Shown: in pieces, positions 56,908-64,000 of the stretch
Numbering within the stretch: position 1 is the first letter of the stretch
Layout: the number at the start of each line of letters is the position of its first letter
DNA from: Prosopocoilus inquinatus
Taxonomy: Eukaryota; Arthropoda; Insecta; Coleoptera; Lucanidae
Length of the DNA stretch: 64,000 nucleotides
Direction: 5' to 3'
NCBI GenBank assembly: GCA_036172665.1
Contig: CM069870.1
Coordinates: 27,068,001-27,132,000 of the forward strand
The notes under the pieces: model-generated
What the model was told of the DNA's origin: nothing
Seen by the model: only the letters and a program-made list of their open reading frames with translations
Database searches by the model: none
Position numbers and translations under genes: made by a program

Positions 56908-59144
56908 ATGAATACTGATGTAGATTCTGGTAATTTAGATGCTACAAGAATGACACCTGAAAATTCAGAGGCCGTAGCAAAAACTAAAAGACCGTCAGGT
57001 ACGTACCTGCACGTGAATTAAATATTTGTGTGAAATGAACTGCAGACTTGCATGGGTATTGATTACTGAGAAATTGATATTTATAAATGATAAAAAGTAA
57101 CATTTCCACGAAGTTGTGTGTAAATTCGTAATGAGCAATTCGCCAGTATGTACAGCGGTCAGTTAATAAAAGAGGAATTTCTTTCCATAATAACTAACAT
57201 GTATTTCATTACTTTTCTGCAATCAATATCAGGTTATTACCTACCATTTGTTGCTTCACATGATTCATCAAGGTATATTTTATTTACCGTCAGTCTTATG
57301 ATTTCCTTCCTCGATAATGGGTGTATACTGTTTGTATTTACAGCAGAACGAAGATTGTGTTTTTCACTTTAATAATTTGCTTTTCAGATAGCGCGTTCAA
57401 GCAACAGAGACTACCGGCTTGGCAACCAATACTTACAGCTGGGACAGTTCTACCAACTTTTTTCGTAATCGGTATTGCTTTTATACCCGTTGGCATAGCT
57501 CTGTTATATTTTTCTGATGAAGTTAAAGAAAAAATCATTGATTATACATTGTGTAACAAAACGGTGAAGGGTACTGATGGAACCTTTACAGAAACTGGAG
57601 AAACTTGTCAGAACTTTGCGAATCAACATTTCAAAACGGAGTGTATTTGTATAATACCCTTCAGATTGGATGTTGATTTTGTTGTGAGTATATAAATTAG
57701 GAGTAAATTTATAAATTAATGTTCTAAGAATACATTTCATACAGCTAGCATAACTGGAATACAGTAGGATTTTCTTATTCCTTTACTTAACATTAGATAT
57801 ATTGATTGCAATCACATTTCAATGTTCCATGATTTGTAAGAGTTAGATATCGTACATACATTTACTCATAAAAATAGCTCTTTGCCAATGAAAAAAAAAA
57901 AAATATTTACCTCCACTTAAAAAAATACAAGTATGATTTTAATTTGCACATAAAATTTAGTAACACCTCCCTGTGATCTTCAGTGTAAATGAAACTAAAA
58001 TGTTGCAGGGTAAGGTTTACATGTACTATGGTTTAACAAATTATTATCAAAATCATCGCCGATATGTACGATCAAGAGATGACAATCAATTATTAGGAAA
58101 CTTAGATCCAAACCCATCTTCAGATTGTGCACCATTTGCCTTTGCAGTTGATGGAAGGCCAGTTGCACCCTGCGGTGCCATAGCTAACTCTTTATTTAAT
58201 GGTAATGCCCTTGTAAAATTTATTTTATACAACACCTATTTATTATGCATAATAATGCCAATTGTGAATGTATTATAAGGTCTATAAAACGTTACTGGAA
58301 TAATGAACCCATAATTAAACTGTTATTCAAAACCGGCATTATGACTTGATAATAAACAGGTGTTGGATAAAACTATGTATTATACTCGTGCTGTAACAGC
58401 AAATAAGTCACTTGTAAAATAAATAACTATTATTAAATTAAGGTAGCTGTTGATTCCAGATGATTTAAAACTATATCGAGTGCATATTGATAAAGGAAAA
58501 CGAACTCTAGACAACGTAACACTATTGAGAACAGGTATCTCATGGGAATCTGATCGAAATATTAAATTCAGAAATCCTGAAGGAGACCTACGAATGGCAT
58601 TCAGAAATTTTAGCCCACCTAAAAACTGGACAAGGGCTGTGTATGAACTAGACTTGGAGAATGAAGACAACAACGGCTTTCTAAATGAAGACCTCATTGT
58701 TTGGATGAGGACCGCTGCTTTACCTTCTTTTAGAAAATTGTACAGACGTATTGACCACAGCAAACCAGGATATGTAAATGGATTACCAAACGGAGAATAT
58801 GAATTACATATTAATTACAGTATGATTTTTTAAATAACTAAAATAAATGTTTTTATTGTGTGCATTTTTTCTTCCAGCTTATGACGTTAGTGCTTTTGAT
58901 GGAACAAAAAGAATGATTCTGAGCACTACTTCCTTGTTAGGCGGCAAGAACCCATTTTTAGGAATAGCTTACATCGTCGTCGGCTGTATTTGCCTGCTGC
59001 TAGGAATAGCCTTGTTATTCATACACATCAAATGTGGCAAAAGGTAAATATACTGAAACCATTTGCATTAAGGGAGAACTAATAATACGCGTTATTTTCA
59101 GTACAACAGAGATGATCAGTGTCAACCCAAGAACAGCATATTAG
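56908..59144 (+). CDS. CDC50: CDC50/TMEM30 family protein, P4-ATPase flippase beta subunit
   Basis: Six exons joined by GT-AG introns give 382 residues: 56908-56998, 57388-57683, 58009-58201, 58460-58819, 58878-59043 and 59102-59144. All phases agree and the stop is TAG. CDC50 proteins bind P4-ATPase lipid flippases, take them out of the endoplasmic reticulum and support aminophospholipid transport to the cytosolic leaflet. Seen here: a short cytosolic N-terminus, [11 protein letters not shown] before membrane segment 1 (about residues 50-72), a large lumenal domain with cysteines 86, 104, 116, 118, 169 and 184 and glycosylation sites at N87 and N212, family signatures [45 protein letters not shown] and [12 protein letters not shown], then membrane segment 2 (about 341-363). 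Length fits the family (about 360). The ATG is the first in frame with exon 2. Introns are 57-389 bp and free of recognised transposons, unlike the nest just upstream. Confidence 0.96.
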
Positions 59145-61061
59145 TAAATCATACTTCAGAGTAGCTGACCAGTTGTTTGTCTTTTAAAAATATTTATATT
59201 TACATTCCGTGTTTTAGATATAAACAAGTGGCCTTTATAAATTGATATTTAACTGAAAACATACCATGCGTCCGAAAAAGAAATGATTCGAGATGGGCCA
59301 TGAATACTGGAAAAAAGAAAATAGTTAATACTGTCAATATTGTTAAATTTAAAATATAGCTTTTTCTGCGTTGAAAATTTATTTAACAAATTTGCATTTG
59401 TTATTCTCAAAATAATTTATGTTAACATCTTATAATGCGTGTGTCACTTACGTTTTCAACTCTGTGTACCAAAAAAAAAAAAAACGATGTTTAAGTCGTC
59501 CAGAGAATGCAAATTTGTTAATTCAACAGACTTAAGACACACATGTAGAAGCTTAGTATGGCAAATAGTCGGCTTTCCTTTAAATTTAAATGTGCTGAGT
59601 ATTTGTACACCACTGATGTTTTCATTTAAATGTAAATCCCCTTCCATAGTTTATTTGTACATAGTGTAAAATGAAACTTTTTATAATTTATTTGCTAATT
59701 TATGTTCACGTAACTTGCGTTTCCTAATATTTTTTTTAAGTGATTAGGTATACTTATCTGACAGTTGTGATAAAAGAATTAAAACATTTTAGAATTTTAC
59801 GTATTTTGTTTTGTGTACATTAGAGCCTAAGGAACTAAATCGTGGACATCCCCAGCACTCGAGCTTATTTGTTTTTTTTTTCCCAACTTGCTAAACAGAG
59901 CGCGATAACGTCCACCAAATAGAGGGAATTACGTTTCTGGAACATTCTTGATTCGGAACACGAGCCGCCCCTGATAAAGCTGCAATAAAATAATTTCACT
60001 GTACACTAACAAGAAGCAAAATCGGTTTTTTCTAAACAATTTGCTTGTTTTAATTCCCGTTTGTTTCTTCAAATTTTATTCGAGTACATTTAAATTATAC
60101 TTGTCAAATTATTTGTACCTTTCTTTTTTTACTTTTTAGAATAGACAAGTTTTCATACCCGGATCTATTAAAAGTGGGTATTTTCTAACCAATATTTATT
60201 TCCATCAAATAAAATACACATATGAGGCAATCTTATCTATGTACCTCTTAACTATAAGATATATACATACAGTATTAAAGTATGATAGACAGACATGCTA
60301 AAATACAATATATAATACAGTCTAAACTTACTACAGTATAATTTTATTATGTTGTGAATACTTTAACATAAAGTAATGTATCGATTTAACTAGTGGAGAA
60401 ATTATTGAAATAACTTCTTTAAGAAATTATATAAAAATATACAAAAAACATTAATTTCTTACTCTTTCTTCAATAAAATTCATGGTACCTTCAACATTGC
60501 ATGTGTAATATAACTTAAAGTATAATACAGATTTCGGCCACCTTATTGCCAGCATTACATGAAATTTGCAGTCTTTAATCTGATCGTATTAAATTTGCTA
60601 TAATTACGTACTATATAAAGAGCAATTTGAATCAAAATCTTATAAATAAAAACTTACAAAACTAGTATTTTCATTACTGTTTTACTTGCAAAAACTGTGG
60701 CAACATATACATTGTTAAATGAACCAAATTAAAAAAAAAAAAAAAAAAAACATTTATTTGAAGATGTTTTACTTGCAATAATATTACAAAATCTTGACAG
60801 CAATAACTTTCACATCATTAAAGATTCCTGATGATTTCTTGGGCATGGTAATACTAAACTGTACATGATTTTTTGAGTAAAAAATCTACATCTTGCCTAT
60901 GTTTACCATGTTAAAAAAATCAATAATCACCAATGTTCTTTAGTGACATGAACTGGCCAAAAAAAAAAAATCAGCGAATATTTAAACATTATTTCTTTTA
61001 ACTGTACAAGTTCGTATATGCACAAAATAAGAAAAAACCAACACAAAAACATTTCTTACGA
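59145..61061. other. Convergent 3' regions of CDC50 and the zinc-finger gene
   Basis: No coding region. AATAAA at 59984-59989 is a candidate polyadenylation signal for CDC50. On the minus strand, AATAAA complements at 60753-60758 and 60195-60200 could serve the zinc-finger gene. A poly-A run lies at about 60730-60750. Confidence 0.4.
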
Positions 61062-62036
61062 TCAGATGTGAATTGGTACGTGAATCAATAACTGTGCTCG
61101 ATCTGAAAACACCTCACTGCACATTTCACACTTAAAAAGGTTTTGCGCATGTTGCATTGATATCTCAGCGAGTTCATGCAGTGGACTAGGATCTGTTATT
61201 TCCTGTTTAATATGAATTTCTGGTTGTTCAATATGCGTTGGGAAATCAGGAGTGATTTGCTCTGGTTCTGGTTCTTCCTTTCTTTTATTTTTCGATACAA
61301 TCATTCCACTTTTAACTATTCGTACAACTTTTGTACCTGGACCAATAATAAGCCTGCCTGGCTCTAAACTATTGTTGCTTCTAGTATTATTTTTTGTGAT
61401 CTCAAAAGGTTCGATAGATGTTTCAAATTTGCTTTCTAATGCGGATTCTGTGTGATCCATACCATTGGTTTGTTGGTGATGGGGATCACAAGCTATTAAG
61501 TTATTAACGGCCTGCGTTGTGTCATCCTCAGGAAATGTGGCCAATGGTAGTTTTTCCGGATGAAGAATATGATAGCTTACGTTTTTGGTGCGTGGTCGTA
61601 TGCGTTCACCAGTAGCAGACTTGAGCTCTGTAGGTTGTGTTCTGGTTACCAAAGTTTTCGTTTTGTGTCTAACTTTTCCACCTTCGGTCATTTCAACGGC
61701 CACTTTAGTTTTCTGAGTGTGAATCATCTTGGGTCGTGAGGGAACTATTTGCTCTGCTTTTAGTTTCTTTTTCGGTTTGTTACTATTCTTGACAATTGAT
61801 GTTATGTTTTCAATGGCAGAAGAGACGCTGTTGTACATATCTATGAATTCTGAAACAGGAGGCTGTTTACTAACGGGTTTCTTTTGTTTCCTCATTTTCT
61901 TTCGCCTATCGCTCTCGTCTTCAGAATCAGTGTATTCATTATCATTTTCCTCGTCTTCGTCTTCTAAATTATTAGATATTAACTCAAGTTCATGGGGTTT
62001 AAGCTTACGTCTTCTCTTGTATTTCCTTGGACCAAC
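61062..62036 (-). CDS. C2H2 zinc-finger protein, last coding exon (partial gene)
   Basis: The exon starts after the acceptor TTTTTGTTGTAG (AG at 62038-62037 on the minus strand) in phase 0 with VGPRKYKRRRKLK and runs 324 codons to a stop at 61062. It has a basic patch, an acidic run (LEDEDEENDNEYTDSEDESD), a second basic stretch (RRKKMRKQKK), long low-complexity regions rich in threonine, lysine and glutamate, and near the C-terminus one C2H2 finger, CEMCSEVFSDRAQLLIHVPIH (C-x2-C-x12-H-x3-H). A nuclear DNA- or protein-binding role is likely from the finger and basic patches but the family is not recognised. Upstream exons must lie at higher coordinates and were not found. An ATG within the exon (61895) is probably not the real start, because the frame upstream is clearly coding. 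Confidence 0.85.
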   Translation of the reverse strand, partial: VGPRKYKRRRKLKPHELELISNNLEDEDEENDNEYTDSEDESDRRKKMRKQKKPVSKQPPVSEFIDMYNSVSSAIENITSIVKNSNKPKKKLKAEQIVPSRPKMIHTQKTKVAVEMTEGGKVRHKTKTLVTRTQPTELKSATGERIRPRTKNVSYHILHPEKLPLATFPEDDTTQAVNNLIACDPHHQQTNGMDHTESALESKFETSIEPFEITKNNTRSNNSLEPGRLIIGPGTKVVRIVKSGMIVSKNKRKEEPEPEQITPDFPTHIEQPEIHIKQEITDPSPLHELAEISMQHAQNLFKCEMCSEVFSDRAQLLIHVPIHI

Positions 62037-62108
62037 CTACAACAAAAATATTAGAATATAATTAAATATAAAGCGCACCACTATTTATTTGTTTTGCTAG
62101 CTAAAATA

Positions 62109-62770
62109 CGAGGGTGGTTCTATAAATAATTTGGTTCAATATGACAGACAACTTTCTAAGTTTTTTAAAGTGCTTTACTTTTTGACGTAATCCGCTAGAA
62201 GTTCAACGCACTTGGCCCAACGTCTCCCTAGGTTCCCGATTCCTTCCCTGAAGTGGTTTACTTCAAGGCCCTCAAATTACTCGTTTAGGCCCTGTGGGAC
62301 CTGTTTATTTGTGCTAAATTTTTGTCCAGACAGAAAAGATTTGAATTATGGGAACTGATGAGATCAGAGGAAGTCAGATTGGGTGAATAGGATCGACGTG
62401 GAAGCAATTTAAAGAATAGTTAAGTCAATTTTTGCGTAGCGACAAGACTTGGTTTTTGCTCTGAAGTCAGCAAACGCGACGACCATCTTACGTAAAGTTT
62501 TTTCATGTGAAATTCATTATGTAAAATAAAATGAATCCTGTCAACTGAGATGTCTGTAGTCTTTCCTAATTCGCACCCTTTCATTCGCCTGTTGGCCAAA
62601 CCCATATCATGGTTCTCGACATTTCTTGGTGTTATAATAGATGTTTTCGGAGTTCCAGTAGTGAAGCTTTTTCATTGCTTATTCTGCCATGCTTGAATCT
62701 ATTTACCCGAAGTGTCACGGTTTCATAAGAACGGCATGAATCGCCTAATATAGGCATGATCCCTTAATGA
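62109..62770 (-). pseudogene. Internally deleted mariner-like element
   Basis: Read on the minus strand from about 62750: SYETVTLRVNRFKHGRISNE (first helix-turn-helix region), then CELGKTTDISVDRIHFILHN and EFHMKKLYVRW (second), a gap, and at 62290-62180 the C-terminus NHFREGIGNLGRRWAKCVEL to DYVKK. The catalytic core is deleted. The 3' end at 62109 has a mariner-like TACGAGGGTGGTTC start. It is a third mariner lineage, within or beside the intron of the zinc-finger gene. Confidence 0.72.
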
Positions 62771-62924
62771 ATTTCCTTAGCTGTTTACCCTTCCAGGAAA
62801 AATAATGAAATTACACCACAAATTCCAATTTTATAAATTTTTGATTTTAACTCGAAACGCTTATGTTCAAACAAATATCAAACAATAAGTTATTACTAGA
62901 ACGAGTTGCAACTATACAATATTC

Positions 62925-63679
62925 TAAAAAAAATTGTTGCAAATCGTTTTTGATTGCAGTGAAACCTCGAGCAGCCTCTGTACAGCTGTTTCCGCCCTGC
63001 TTGGAGCTTCGTCAGGAGAGACGTAGCTTGACATTCCCACTGAAAACAAAAACGACTTGTCCAATTTATTCGCAATTGCGATGTAAGAGTGATGAACAGT
63101 TAAAACAGCGACATCCTACGATCGCTTTTTGACCTGACCTGGCAGTAGGATAGACAAATTGAAGCGGATTTGCTCCTAATAAGTCCCCCATGCAAGGCGG
63201 CCATGCTTGCTGTCAAAGCATAATGAAAGTTTTAAAAATTTTTGTTGCAAATCGTTTTTTATTGCAGTGAAAACCTTGAGCAGCCTCTGTACAGCTGTTT
63301 CAGCTCTGCTTGGGGCTTCGTCAGGTCAAAAAGCGATCGTAGGATGTCGCTGTTTTAACTGTTCATCACTCTTACATCGCAATTGCGAATAAATTGGACA
63401 AGTCGTTTTTGTTTGCAGTGGGAATGTCGAGCTATGTCTCTGCTGACGAAGCCCAAAGCAGGGCTGAAACAGCTGTACATAGGCTGCTCGAGGTTTTCAC
63501 AGCAATCAAAAACGATTTGCAACAATTTTTTTTTAAACTGTCATCATGCTTTGACAGCAAGCATGGCCGCCTTGCATGGGGGACTTATTAAGAGCAAATC
63601 CGCTTCAATTTGTCTATCCTACTGCAATGTCAGGTCAAAAAGCGATCGTAAGATGTCGCTGTTTTAACTGTTTATATAG
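62925..63679 (-). mobile_element. FBX foldback element
   Basis: The left outer end is AAATTGTTGCAAATCG and the right outer end is GATGTCGCTGTTTTAACTG, the reverse of the orientation in 54572-55564. The flanks share AATATTC (62918-62924 and 63680-63686). Internally two long modules are arranged as inverted repeats around a fused centre at about 63322 (GCTTCGTCAGGTCAAAAAGC). Confidence 0.75.
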
Positions 63680-64000
63680 AATATTCGTTCATACTAACGA
63701 AGCTTCATGACCACCTACACAAATTTCGTTTCCGTCTTTTATTTATTAATTAATTAGTTAGTTTAATATGTGACCCAGGTTGGTTTTCGAACCATCCTCG
63801 TATAACACAACTGAGTTCAGTAAGTCATTATAGCTGCTTTCTTTTGCTTAAAAGTTTGAATCTGAATCCTGTAGTCACTGTAACAAAAGACCTCATATTT
63901 GAATTATGGATTGATAGTTCTCCTACAAATAACTGCAATTCAGTCCAAATGAAACATAACAATAGTTTGATTCGTAGAGAGGGGAATTACCGATCCAGAC
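63680..64000. other. No gene seen
   Basis: A GGTTCGAAAACC-like B-box motif lies on the minus strand at about 63780-63795, possibly a decayed tRNA-derived SINE, but no A box is recognised. Confidence 0.3.

Noticed and set aside
58380..58763. Minus-strand frame of 127 codons over CDC50 exon 4
   Set aside because: Antisense shadow of the real exon.
61176..62061. Plus-strand frames over the zinc-finger exon
   Set aside because: Antisense shadows; the minus-strand reading has a complete C2H2 finger and a good splice acceptor.
63760..63860. tRNA-like sequence with a GGTTCGAAAACC B-box motif
   Set aside because: No A box or acceptor-stem pairing could be found.
1..64000. CRISPR array, rRNA genes or prophage
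   Set aside because: No regularly spaced repeats with unique spacers, no conserved rRNA blocks and no phage genes were seen; the genome is clearly eukaryotic.

Overview
The window looks like an A+T-rich insect (arthropod) nuclear genome. Genes have short GT-AG introns, and the mobile DNA is typical of insects: mariner, pogo-like, hAT, PIF/Harbinger-type MITEs, jockey/RTE-like LINE fragments, a tRNA-derived SINE and solo LTRs. The order cannot be fixed from the sequence alone. No bacterial features, CRISPR array, rRNA gene or intact functional tRNA was seen.

Only two host genes are well supported, both near the right end. CDC50/TMEM30 (P4-ATPase flippase beta subunit) can be built completely at 56908-59144 (+) as six exons encoding 382 residues. 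Facing it is the last coding exon of a C2H2 zinc-finger protein gene at 61062-62036 (-), whose upstream exons lie outside the recognised part of the window. One possible isolated first coding exon lies at 36313-36403 (+).

The rest is a dense, nested mobile-element landscape. From left to right: a hAT terminus (475-649); mariner copy 1 (1806-3078); TA-flanked and palindromic MITEs (3143-4138); a foldback element whose arms are 15-bp minisatellites (4598-5425); a LINE 3' end (5950-6535); a pogo-like transposon with a wrecked transposase (7247-10665) that itself received a palindromic insertion and a foldback element; a GC-rich island (12240-13870); a LINE cut by a Harbinger-type MITE (17190-18870); a Tigger-like element (20264-20905); an RTE-like LINE fragment (24390-25330); a perfect 46-bp palindrome (26445-26540); a LINE RT fragment (33827-34835); two head-to-head mariners (36869-39337); a SINE (41235-41512); an older irritans-like mariner (45230-46472); a palindrome nest with a solo LTR (49437-51246); and a nested pile at 52478-56631.

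The most distinctive thing is a repeated non-coding family, called here FBX, with clusters at 9682, 28575, 34995, 43171, 53663, 54572, 56106 and 62925. Its two ends are different from each other, its interior is made of modules in alternating orientation, and several copies are bounded by 7-12 bp (mostly about 10 bp) target duplications. No protein-coding capacity was found in it. It may be an undescribed non-autonomous foldback family.
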